Shown here: one piece after another, positions 33,560-43,914 of the stretch
How positions within the stretch are numbered: position 1 is the stretch's first letter
Layout: every line of letters begins with the position of its first letter
DNA from: Amborella trichopoda
Taxonomy: Eukaryota; Streptophyta; Magnoliopsida; Amborellales; Amborellaceae
DNA: 64,000 bases
Reading direction: 5' to 3'
Assembly (NCBI RefSeq): GCF_000471905.2
Contig: NW_006496564.1
Span: 1,514,991 to 1,578,990, forward strand
Notes under the pieces: model-generated
Told to the model about the DNA's origin: nothing
The model's input: the letters and a program-made list of their open reading frames with translations, nothing else
The model's database searches: none
Position numbers and translations under genes: made by a program

Positions 33560-34891
33560 TTAGTAGATCTTGTCAAAGCAAATCAAAGCATGCAGATCCC
33601 TTGTTTTAATCAATTTGATGCTAAGGTGAAAATTTTCAAAATTGATAATGGCATAGAAAATACAAAATTTTTTTTTTTTCATATTTAATGGATCATGGGA
33701 TCATTCATTAGATGTCATGTGTAGAAACACCTCATCAAAATGGAATTGTTGAGAGCAAAAACATGCATCATCTTGAAGTAACACGTGCCATACTTTTTTA
33801 AATGAATGTTTCGAAACGTTACTGGTATGAGGGTATTCTCACTACTTATCATCTTCTGGTCTGAAGGTATTCTCACTACTTGTCATCTTATTAATCGAAT
33901 GCCAACTAGAATCTTGGATAATAGAAGCCCCTATGAAATGTTGCATTATTGCCCCTTACTATTCATCATTTAAAGATATTTGGTTGTGAATGCTTTGTGC
34001 ATTTATCAAAAAATCATAGAGACAAACTTGTTAAACGATTCCTTAAATGTATATCCATAGGATATTCACATACCAAAAAGGGTTACAAATATTATGACCC
34101 CAAAACCAGGGGAATGTATGTTTCAGTTAATGTTGAATTCAATGAACAATTTCTTTATTTTCAAACTAAGAACCCTCAGACCAGGCAAATGTAATCTCCC
34201 CCAAAAATCACTTTTTGCTATAAAGAAAAATCATACCTGGGATGTCATTACCCTTCCTAAAGAGAAGAAACCAATCGGATGCAAGTGGGTCTATAAAACG
34301 AAACAAGACAAGACTTGTTGCAAACGGATTCATCCAAACCTATGATATTGACTACAAGGAATCTTTTGCTCCTAAGGACAAAATGAATACTATGAGAACT
34401 TTACATTCTATTACTGCCAACAATGATTGGCCTTTAGATCAACTAGATGTAAGAAACGCCTTCTTGCATGGAGATTTGGAAGAAGAAGGTCAAATGACAC
34501 TTCCTCCCAATCATCCTCAAGAAAGAAACAAAACTCTGGCTTGTAGGCTTAGGAAAGCCATCTATGGGCTTAAACAGTCTCCGAGAGCATGGTATGCAAA
34601 GTCAAGTTAAGCTCTCATTGATTGCAAAAAGAAGGCAACCGGGAATGTTATTGTCCTACCTATATTGATGACATTCTTATAACAAGAAGTGATTCGCATG
34701 CCACAACAAAATTAAAAGATTACCTTCATATAAAGTTTGATATTAAATATATGGGAAAACTCAAATATTTTTTTGGTATTAAGGTTGCTTACTCTCATAG
34801 AGGAAGTTTTATTTCCCAAAGGAAATATGTTTTAGACCTTTTGAGCGAAACTGGCAATATAAGTTGTAAATCTATTGATACTTTTTATTAA
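33560..34891 (+). pseudogene. Copia integrase and reverse transcriptase relic
   Basis: The integrase end (FDAKVKIFKIDNG, then HLEVTRA-like, then RMPTRILDNRSPYEML, FGCECFVHL, ISIGYSHTKKGYKYYDP) runs from ~33580 to 34194. RT follows at 34200-34891 with IGCKWVYKTK, LDVRNAFLHGDLEE, IYGLKQSPRAWY and the catalytic YIDDIL near 34665. At least four frame changes and a stop after the WYAKSS segment separate the blocks. Everything upstream of the integrase core is deleted. Confidence 0.88.
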
Positions 34892-35296
34892 TGACAACCC
34901 AATCTTTGAACTTTCTTTTTATATTTTTTTTCTCATTTTTATACAAGAAATTATTTTCCTTATATTATTCATAAATATTTTAGCTTTCTTTTTGTGCTTA
35001 CATTCTTCCTAAAAACAATATTCCCATTGATGGAAATGTTAACTATCCAAACAATGCACACAAAACTTTCAATGGAACTCTTTTAATTTTACACAAAACC
35101 AATAATGCAGAATGCCATGCCACATATAAATTTTGCCCTTTTATAGTCAATTTTAAAACAATAAAAGTAAACAAACAATTCTAGACCACTATTTTAAACG
35201 CTTTCTCTATAATGGAAATTCAACTAAAGAAATAAACAGATAATATGGCCTTTGACAGGGTTGACCAATTACTTTCTTTATATTACCATTTTACCC
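34892..35296. other. AT-rich spacer, nothing recognised
   Basis: Between the end of the copia RT relic and the MITE there is AT-rich DNA with no open frame of note and no terminal repeat I could identify. Confidence 0.5.
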
Positions 35297-35299
35297 TTA

Positions 35300-35521
35300 G
35301 GGCATGCTTGGTATACATAAAATTACTTCCATAAAGGTATTTTCACACCAAAAAACTCCCTGACCAAGTGTGGGACTTTTTTCACACCAATATAGCCCAT
35401 CAGATATTTTTCAAACCAATTAGCAGCCATATGATGTGAAGAACCTTGCACACCAAATCACATGAGGGGCTTTTTTGGTGTGAAATTACTTTCATCAAAG
35501 CATTTCGTACCAAACATGGCC
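35300..35521. mobile_element. Tourist-like (PIF/Harbinger) MITE, 222 bp
   Basis: The ends are inverted repeats of about 60 bp: GGGCATGCTTGGTA at the left and, read on the other strand, GGCCATGTTTGGTA at the right, both followed by a variable part and then 'tttcacaccaaaaaa'. TTA flanks both sides (35297-35299 and 35522-35524), the 3-bp target duplication used by PIF/Harbinger elements. It is non-coding. Confidence 0.88.
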
Positions 35522-35769
35522 TTATAGAGATTATTGTTCAGAGTCTACATGACTCCACAGGTACACAATAATCAGTATTGGGTTACATTGTAGGCAAAAA
35601 AACAAAAGGAATAGTTATTCGTGAGTCAGTAGGTTCAAGTGCCCGTTGACTCACTAACCTCCATCTTAGAGATGGACGTTGTAAAAAGCCCACAAAGCTA
35701 AAATGAATTTAGAAGGTGTAGAAATTTTTTTTAAAAATGCACATTTCAGATGTTAAAAATTATTATTTT

Positions 35770-36180
35770 TTTACATTCATGGTCACCTTAACGTCGATCA
35801 TTCGAAACCTAATCTTTACACCATTTGTCTAATTTCTCTCATGACTTATCTTCAGTTACCAGCTTTTGCACAACAACAGTCTTTCACCTCATACTCATAA
35901 ATTAAAGGCATACTAAACTGCAGAAATAAATTTTTAATCTCAACTACGCATGCTGAGGAAGGTAAAAGAAAAAAAGGTGATAAATTTCACTAATCTAGAA
36001 CAAAAATGGATTAACCATGTTGAATTTAGGATTTTCAAGCTTAGTGGCATCATCCATACATTCCTTGGCTAGTAGGCTGCAGTATTAGATTTGAATACCA
36101 CATGTTAGCAGTCAATCCTTGTGAAATATAGAATTAGCACATGCATTAGTACTATGTTCTGACTACTTTTGGTTCGCGCT
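35770..36180. repeat. Duplicated segment, copy 2, left part
   Basis: It matches 31480-31830 in the same orientation. The match breaks at 36180 where element D begins and continues after it at 41498. Confidence 0.65.
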
Positions 36181-36586
36181 TGTAAGAATTTTTTATAAGG
36201 GCTGATACCACTGTTGGTATCATTTGGAAAGATGCGTGGGGGTTCTCTAAAAATATTTGGTTACTTTAAAGAAGAAGGACACACTAAACACAAACACTCA
36301 TGGTTTTCCACATATATCTCATTTCATAGGTTACACACTAGCTACATCCATTGGTTGTACATATCTCATTATATGATGCCCATACAGCAGTTATGCTACT
36401 ACCCATGACTCACAACCCACAATGCACAAACCCGATTAGAAAACTACCTACAAAGCCTACGTGTTTCGATAGCTCCACCTACCCATTACCTATAGAGAGA
36501 GAGATTACTACCCTCACACCTACTAAGTGAGAGAAAGATAAGCAAGACACGAACCCCACAACTCCTATTATTTTGCATCATTTTCA
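36181..36586 (-). repeat. 3' LTR of element D (406 bp)
   Basis: It starts tgtaagaattttt and ends gcatcattttca, i.e. TG...CA on the - strand. It aligns along its length with 38062-38252 plus 41159-41497: 'gataccactgttggtatc', 'aaaaatatttggttac', 'cctacaaagcctacgtg' and 'gaaccccacaactcctatt' occur in both. Confidence 0.78.
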
Positions 36587-38049
36587 ATACTCCACCATGA
36601 TACAAAATTTTATCTTTTTTCTTTTAAATTTCATGTATATGATTTTCAATGAAACTGCGAAGGTCTTCATTTTCCCCCTTTAATGGAGAAATCAGGGCTT
36701 CAAGCTTTTCAATATGCTTCTTCATTTTACAAATTTCTTCATCCCGATCTTCATCTTCTCTTCTTCGTCATCTTTAATTTCAATTACTTCATTCATTATT
36801 TGCCAATTGTGATATGGCAAAATAGATTGCATTGTGTTCCACTTCTCTTTTTGTATCCATATAGGATCCTGAAAATTCTTTTACTACAACTTGTACCTCA
36901 CAGATAAAAATAAGGCTATGGTCGGGTCCCCCTTCATAATTTTGTAAATTGGTTTTTTAATTTTTTGCTTTTGACAAAATTCATTGAACTTGCTTTATGG
37001 CGTAGCAATTGTCATGTTTTTTTATGTCTTTTCTTCAAAAACAAACTGCAACAGTTAGTTTTCTTTTCAATTCCCTTTTTTTGAAACATTTTTCTGCATT
37101 TGTTTTTTGACTTCTCATGACATAACACTCTAGGACTGCAGTCCGTTTTTTTAAAAAACATTGTTTATGCCTTCTGATGGCATCATCATGCCTTGTCATG
37201 ACGTGACTAAGTAGGATTGTGATGTTCTACTTTTCTTAAACACAATTTTTAGGCCCCCTCATGCCTTTTCATGGCATCATCATGCCTTTCCAAGGCACGA
37301 CAAACTAGGACTGCGATGTCCTATTTTCCTATGCCTACATAGGCATGGATTCCCATAAGGAGACTACTCATGTCCCACTTTCAGATTTTTTTTTTGTTTT
37401 TAAATCTCATTTTTTGAAATCTTTTGCAAAAAAGTACAACATCAAGAGCTCTCCAATTTTGTTTCCCCATTTTTTTAAAAAATGCCCATCTACTTTAACC
37501 TAGAACATCACATTTAAGAAATTTATTTTTACTTTCCTTTTTTTTTTCCTTTTCTTTTTCCTTTTTTCTTAATTGCAAATCACCTAATATTTTAATGAAA
37601 TATTTTCGTTTCAACATCAGCTTTTTCTTTCTTTTCTTTTTTTTATCAAGATCCAAACATTGTTTTAATTGTAATTTCCTAATACACATTAAATTCGCCT
37701 TTGAAAATTGTGATCAATAGTTGAAAAATATTTGGACTACTAGGGTATGCCACATGGAATAAAGCAGGAAATTAAATAAAGAGATTTAAATATCTTTCAC
37801 TTTTCCCTTGAGTTTTGTCTCTGAGCTGCTAGTCCTAGATTTCTACACCAATGACTATCTCTTTGGCAACCTATGATCTCCTTATCTCTCTTTTTTTTCT
37901 TTGGCAACCTGGCTCTTCAATGCCTATCCTCAACTTGGGCTCTCTATGCCAATGCCTATCTTTTTTTTCTTCACAACTTGGGCTCTCCATGCCATTACCT
38001 AACTTTTTAGTGTTTCCCAACCTAGGCTCCATATTGAAATTTTATGTAC
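36587..38049 (-). other. Internal region of element D, non-coding
   Basis: AT- and pyrimidine-rich on the + strand, with poly-T runs and imperfect repeats. The longest open frames are under 80 codons and have no recognisable domain. Confidence 0.6.
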
Positions 38050-38061
38050 TCTCTGATACCA
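38050..38061 (-). promoter_or_regulatory. Primer binding site of element D (tRNA-iMet type)
   Basis: On the - strand TGGTATCAGAGA directly follows the LTR end (...atttgtata). It is the standard initiator methionine tRNA complement. Confidence 0.75.
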
Positions 38062-38252
38062 TATACAAATTTTTTGATAGAGGTTGATACCACTGTTGGT
38101 ATCTTTTGGAAAGAGGCGTGTGAGTATTCTAAAAATATTTGGTTACTTTAAAGAAGAAGGATGCACACTTACTTTCTTGAAGTGATAAACATAAACACTC
38201 AAGGTTTTTCACATATCTCATTTCACAGGTTACAGACAAGTTACATCCACTG

Positions 38253-39372
38253 GATGCCTTTAGTTCACCTGGTCCAGATGGGTTTGGTAGAATTTTCTAC
38301 AAACATTGTTGGGACATTGTGAAGTATGATATTTGTCGGGCTGTACAAAGTTTTTCTACAACAATAATTTCATTACGTTAATTCCCAAGGAACTGGGTGC
38401 GGATACCTTGTCAAAGTTTCAGTCAATCTATATTGGGTCTGTCTAGGGAATTTTATTTTTAAGATTATTTCCAAAATTCTAGCTAACAAGTTAAGAGTAA
38501 TTGCTCCAAAGCTTATATCGGAAGAACAAGGTGCTTTCCTCAAAGGTAGACATATATCTTCAAATATTTGTATGGTTTCAGAACTGCTAAATTCCTTTCC
38601 AAAAAAGAGTCATGGCGGACATTATGGGCTGAAGATTGACTTTCAAGAAGCATATGATTCACTTGAATGGCCTTTCTTTCTTGAAGTATTGAAGAGATTT
38701 GGGTTTATAGTGAAATTTGTGTCTTGAGTAGAGCAAATTCTACATTCAGCCAATATTTCGGTTTTGGTAAATGGTGGACCTTTTGGGTTTTTCCAAGTAG
38801 AGAGAGGACTCAAGCAAGGTGATCCCCTAGCACCTCTTCTATTTATTTTAGCCGAAGAGGTTTTAAGTAGAGGCAATCCTACTATTGTTCAAAAGAAAAT
38901 GATATGCACTTTGAAGGGACCTAAGGGTGTGGTTGTACCATCGCACCTTACGTTTGCAGATGATGTATTTATTTTTGTGAAAGAAGCAAATCGTCACCTA
39001 AAAAGATTGAAGGATTTTCTTTTAAATTTACAAGAGGCTTCAGGTCTAAAAATTATTTTTTCCAAATCAGAGTTATTTTGTGGATCAATTCCTCAATCCA
39101 GACAATATGCTATCAAAAGATTGTTGGGAGTTTCTATTGGATGCTTACCTTTCAAATACTTAGGTGTGCCGATTTTTTTAGGAGCCCCAAAAGCAAGATT
39201 ATTGAGACCTCTGCTTGAAAGGATTCAAAATAAATTATCGGATTGGAAAGGAAAGATTTTAAGTTTCGTAGGAAGGATTCAACTGACGCGTTCTGTTATT
39301 GCGAGTATGCCTATTCACTCCTTTGCAATCTATCAATGGCTAGCAAATCTAATAAAAGAGATGGAAACATAA
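38253..39372 (+). pseudogene. LINE reverse transcriptase, N-terminally truncated
   Basis: The relic begins at DAFSSPGPDGFG, the start of the LINE RT core, and continues through GAFLKGRHIS, LKIDFQEAYDSLEW, LKQGDPLAPLLFIL, the catalytic FADD (38955) and KYLGVPI. Frameshifts occur between 38340 and 38560 and a stop at ~38728. From 38764 the frame is open to 39372. The endonuclease domain and ORF1 are absent because of 5' truncation, typical of incomplete target-primed reverse transcription. Confidence 0.9.
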
Positions 39373-39463
39373 ACGAGGAACTTTATTTAGACTGGGAATC
39401 ACGAGTAATCAAAAAGAATAACAGTCTCTTGGGACAAGTCCTTAACCTATCAATGAAGGTGGC

Positions 39464-40393
39464 TTGGGATTAAGAAGGCTAAGAGATGTTAATTTCTCTA
39501 TTGATGAAGTTGGCCTGGAATGTTTTAAACAAGAAGGCAACTTGGTCAAAGCTCGTTTTTATCGAATATTTCAAGGAGGATACTTCTGTGAAATGGACGC
39601 CGTAGGTTTCTTCAATGAGGCCTGGTTTATAAAAGTATGGCCGAAATTAATTTCAAGGTGTGGATGGATGATTGGAAATGGCTCATCTATTGATTTTTGG
39701 AAGGATGTGTGGGTCGGAAATACATCACTTGCCTCTCAATCAGGTCTTCCATTGTCAGCATTCAAGAACTCAGAAACAAGGGTTTCACTCTTCATCTCAG
39801 GTAACCCTCAAACATGGTGTTTTCCTATGGTTAATTCTACACTTTTAAATGAATTCTTAAGAGCTGCATCTGGAATTGATTTGCCCCATGCCCCTATACT
39901 GGATCAAGGAATTTGGAAACATATTATCTCTGGTGAATTCTCAACTATTTCTTCTTGGGAGTTCATCATGGAAAAAGGATGTAATTCATATTGGAACGCT
40001 TTGGTCTGGTATAAGTGCATCCATCCTAGAGTTTCCTTGATGAGTTGGAAAGTTGCAAACAATGCCATTGTTATTGATGAGAAAACAAGGTCTATTGGCA
40101 TCCCTTTAGTTTCATGTTGTTCACTATATGGAAATAGCATGGAAACTAGGGACCACTTATTTGTTACTTGCTTTTTTGCTAATATCATGTGGAGCTGGTT
40201 TTCCAATTTGTTTGGATTACCTCTTCCATGTGACATGTCTTTTGAAGCTTTTAGCAAGAAATGGAAAAGACCAAGATGTCATGGCAGAACAAAGGATCTA
40301 TGGATTATTGGATGGTCTCATATCATCCCTGCAATGTGGATGTCCAAAAACAAATGTCGATTTGATAAAGGCCAGCCAATGTCTTACATTTAA
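39464..40393 (+). pseudogene. LINE ORF2 C-terminal part with zf-RVT domain
   Basis: A 309-codon open frame follows the RT in the order expected for plant LINE ORF2. It contains GNGSSIDFWKDVW, SWKVANNAI, CCSLYGNSMETRDHLFVTC (a C..C / H..C zinc-binding pattern) and a Trp-rich end. It is one of the longest clean open frames in the window, but it is part of a broken ORF2, not a separate gene. Confidence 0.85.
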
Positions 40394-40549
40394 TGGTCAA
40401 AGAAATGTATTATGAAGCACATATCTTCAATAACTTCTAATTGCAGAGACTTCAAAGCAAAGTCTGTGAGTGATTTATTACTCATAAGCAGGCTTCATAT
40501 GACCCAAAATCAGGGAATGATCCGTTCATCCTAGAGGTAGTATGGCTTT

Positions 40550-40920
40550 CACCTATGTCTGGACGTGTCAAACTCAATATAGATGGATGCTCTAAGGGGA
40601 ATCCAGGAAGGTCGGGCTTTGGAGGTATATTAAGAGATTCTTCAGGAGTTGTGCTTGGTTCTTTTTAGGACCTATACGCATGGCAACAAATTATCTCGTA
40701 GAGCTTAATGCATTTATTTATGGCATCGAATATGCCATTAGAAAATGTTTCACAAATGTCTGAATTGAATGTGACTCTTTTGGTATTATTTGGGCCATAA
40801 GATCCAGTTTGGTACCTTGGTGTATTCAAATCAGATGGAAAAATGTAATTGCTTCCCTAAATGAAATCTCATGGAAAATCTCACAATGGGAAACATTGGT
40901 TGCCATATGACTTCATATTA
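40550..40920 (+). pseudogene. LINE-encoded RNase H (RVT_3 type), broken
   Basis: VKLNIDGCSKGNPGRSGFGGILRD, then ELNAFIYGI, then IECDSFGIIWAI show the Asp, Glu and second Asp of the RNase H active site. Stops fall after VVLGSF and before IECDS. This domain closes ORF2 in many plant L1 elements. Confidence 0.85.
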
Positions 40921-41497
40921 AGAGTGAGATACATACCCAAATTCTATTGGAAGACCGAGATACAAATTTAAGTAATGGAAATTTGCCCTGTAGATTGATC
41001 ATAGGATTGAGTTTAGATTTTTTGTCATGACTTTAGTCCTCATCGATAATATCGAGAATTTTGTTTTCCACTACTCAATTGCAATGTAAACCACCCTCTC
41101 TATCTTTTTTATATATATTTTTTAATGAAAATTGCTTACTTCTAGCAAAAAAAAAAAATCCACTAGTTGCACATATCTCATTACATCATGCACATACATA
41201 GGCGTCTACAGTGGTTATGCAACTGCCCATGACTCACAATCGACAACTCACAAACCTGCTTAGATAACTAGTCTACAACAGTTATGAAACTACCAATGAA
41301 TCACAAACCTGATTAGATAACTACCTACAAAGCCTACGTGATTAGATAACTCCCCTACATGATTAGATAACTCCAACTATCCATTATCTATAAAGAGAGA
41401 GATAACTACCCATGACAGGTAACTACCCTCACATCTACTAAGATAGAGATAAAAAAGACACGAACCCCACAACTCCTATTGTTTTGCAACATTTTCA

Positions 41498-42130
41498 TTA
41501 GAGCCGACTAACTATTATTGATTAATCTTTGATTCTATTTAGGTTCTGGATTACATAAATGAGTTCCCGAGGAAAAACAAAACTTGGGCTGTGTCATCTG
41601 AGGGATTTTCCAATACATTTTTTATGAACTAAAAGAAAAAATAGACATTCTGTACATATTTTCATATCTATGAATTTGACCATCCATGTGGATCTCCTAG
41701 ACATACTTTTATATTTCTAACATGACAATGGCCTGGATGTTCACAATCATTCAGACTTAAAAACGGTATTCAGCATCAACCGAAAATTCACTATTTAAAT
41801 GTTCTTGCATTTGATGTGTGTTTCGTGTTTGACATTTTTTTTATTTGCTTATTTTTAGTGTTCTTGCCGCTTTCTTGTTTTTGTTTGACATCCATTCTAC
41901 TTCACATGGGCTATCCAAGACACAATGTTTAGGAGTCAGACATGAAGTACCGACACTTGTATTGAACTATAAAAGGGTTCTGGTGAATTTAAATATCAGA
42001 TTCACAACATGGGTAGCACAGCTACAATATGGATCTATCAATATTTGTGATCAGCGCATAATAGGTCTCGATTCAATTAAGAGCTAGTCTCTGAAACAAG
42101 TTACAGTAATAAACTTTTATCCACCTAATA
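41498..42130. repeat. Duplicated segment, copy 2, right part
   Basis: It matches 31840-32430: 'ggattacataaatgag', 'aggagtcagacatg', 'cacaacatgggta', 'gcgcataataggtctc' and 'ctctgaaacaagtta' have counterparts in the same order. Confidence 0.65.
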
Positions 42131-42599
42131 TAGCTAACAGAGATGAGTTTCCAGTTAGTTCGAAATAAACTTTGAAATGTGTCATTCAAATGATAATCAT
42201 CGGCAGTTACATTTCACGAACAAAGGGTTTCAGAAAAAATATGTTGCAATCATCAGTGAGTGTACCGAACGACTGTGTGGCCTTTATGTATGATGGTTGG
42301 CATTTAGAGACAAGGCTAAAACCTCAACATAGTACCATCACACGACATGTACATAGATAGCCGTATTGAGATAACAATCAACCATTGAGGATGAAGCGTG
42401 TATATGTACGAGACCCTATGCACCATGGAGCCGTAGTTGCATCATCGTTTGGAGGACCATGGATTTGTTTCTAGGGGAAACCTAAAATCTACAAACAGGG
42501 ATTATGTCCCCTATCCTATTGGTTAAATTTGAAGGACCAATCATGAACCCCTGTAGTGGATTGTGGGTTATAAGAACCGATGGGTCAGTTTGAGAAAAC

Positions 42600-43790
42600 T
42601 AATGCGGATCATTGCCCACAGTTAAAGGTGGAGTGATCCACTATATTCATAATTCCTAGACCTATACCGATCCGATTCCCATCAAAATTAGTTTTAACTA
42701 ATTTTTCGTTTTAATTAATTTTGTGGTATATGATTTTTTAGAATGATTATTTGAATTTTTGTGATTCTCTTCATATTTTATTTTTATCATTTGGATTTAT
42801 AAAATAAGAGAAAATTGATTTCTAATATTTTAAATAATCTAAGAGAATTAAATTCTATTTTTAAATTCCAAAAAATCAAATTAATTATTTCTAAATATAT
42901 GTGGGATCCACCATTTGATATAGGGGCCCATTTAACACATGTTAGTTTTTGGTGGGCCCCATCAGGGGCCACATAGGGTAGCACGCCCCACCCATAGGAG
43001 TTCTCTTTCTAAATATGTGAAGAGCCTTCATGCTAGTTAGCTTTCTATTTTTGTAAGAAGTCACCTTGCATTAGGAATCAATATGATAAATTTAGTATAT
43101 GTTATGAATCAAGATATTTGACTATTCAAAATATTATGTGAATAAAAAATGAATATCCATAAAAGAGAGTATGGGTAATTTTTTTTGTTTTGAATATTTG
43201 ATGGGGAAAAGTTTAGGAAATGGAGAATAAGGTTTTAGCACTTTCCTTTGAGTCTTGATGGTAGATCTAAAGAATTGATGACTCACATCTCTCACCCCAC
43301 AAGTTTACTTAGATCAATAGTTTAGATTTGATCTTATTAAAAATGGCAAACCCTGAGGCATAAAAAATCTATAAATAAAGACTCTCCCCTTCATAATTCT
43401 ACACGTATCTTCTCTCTTCTCTCTCTAAGAGCCCTATAAGCTCTCTCTCTTTCTCTCTCTAGGGGACACACCCTAAGTCTCTCTCTTGTAAAGGTGGCAC
43501 ACCCTATGCAAGGATAGATCTCTCTATCTCTCTTGATTAAGAAGAGTCAAAAGGGGGCTACACCCCACTTAGGAGATATATCTATGTCATCTCCCTAAGG
43601 TTATGCCAAGGGGGCTTAAGAAGACTAATGCATTAATGCCTTAGCATTTGGTTCTAGATTAAGGTCCATATGTTTATGAGAGGGTTTTTCCAGACTTAGT
43701 AGAGTTAAGAGGCCGATCATTGATCTTAGCATGGGGTATACTAAACCCTATTGAGGTAATTTTTCACAAATTGGCTTGTTTGATTTTATT
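42600..43790 (+). repeat. Possible orphan LTR with TATA box
   Basis: A TATA box (tctataaataaag, ~43371) is followed after ~60 bp by a CT-rich leader (43415-43465) and repeated 'ggcacaccct' and 'gggctacacccc' motifs, a layout common in retroelement LTRs. I found no partner LTR, PBS or coding domain, so the call is tentative. Confidence 0.3.
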
Positions 43791-43886
43791 TTCTTATTAT
43801 GTTCTTCTATTCCCATAAATCAATGTGTCATGTTTTTTTTTATTAAATAAAGGGTTGTATTTAAGAGCCAACAAATCAAACTAACT

Positions 43887-43914
43887 TTTATTTATTTATT
43901 TATTTATTTATTTC
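43887..43914. repeat. (TTTA)n microsatellite
   Basis: About seven TTTA units occur in a row. Confidence 0.9.

Larger units (their letters stand above)
33027..34891 (+). mobile_element. Ty1/copia element, 5' LTR and internally deleted pol
   Basis: A 331-bp 5' LTR is followed directly by a PBS and then integrase and RT relics; gag and protease are missing. The copy stops at ~34891 after the RT, with no RNase H, polypurine tract or 3' LTR to its right. The order INT before RT identifies Ty1/copia rather than Ty3. The lineage was not assigned. Confidence 0.82.
38253..41158 (+). mobile_element. 5'-truncated L1-type LINE
   Basis: The copy starts inside the RT domain and ends in a 12-base poly(A) at 41147-41158. 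It is flanked by a 9-bp near-identical target duplication: atccactgg (38245-38253) and atccactag (41158-41166, overlapping the last A). The order RT, zf-RVT zinc-binding, RNase H is that of plant L1 elements whose ORF2 ends in an RNase H. Element D's uninterrupted LTR at ~36340 shows the empty site. Confidence 0.9.
36181..41497 (-). mobile_element. Non-autonomous LTR retroelement D (TRIM/LARD-like), interrupted by a LINE
   Basis: Two direct repeats flank about 1.46 kb of non-coding DNA. On the - strand the right repeat is the 5' LTR and abuts a TGGTATCAGAGA primer binding site; the left repeat is the 3' LTR and is preceded by 'catggtggagtat', a plausible polypurine tract. No gag or pol motif is present, so it depended on another element's enzymes. 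The interior includes ~90 bp repeats with 'catcatgcc' motifs (37105-37330). A target duplication is uncertain (gcgct on the left, gagcc near the right end). Confidence 0.72.
38062..41497 (-). repeat. 5' LTR of element D, split by a LINE
   Basis: The LTR occupies 38062-38252 and 41159-41497. The two halves join into a sequence collinear with the 3' LTR at 36181-36586, with extra short repeats of 'gattagataactcc' in the right half. Confidence 0.75.

Noticed and set aside
33330-33688. Small frames rich in Cys and aromatic residues after the copia LTR
   Set aside because: They occupy the deleted gag interval of the copia element, overlap each other and match nothing I know.
36208-36226. 'gataccactgttggtatc' as a separate short inverted-repeat transposon
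   Set aside because: It is an internal part of the D LTR, present in both LTR copies.
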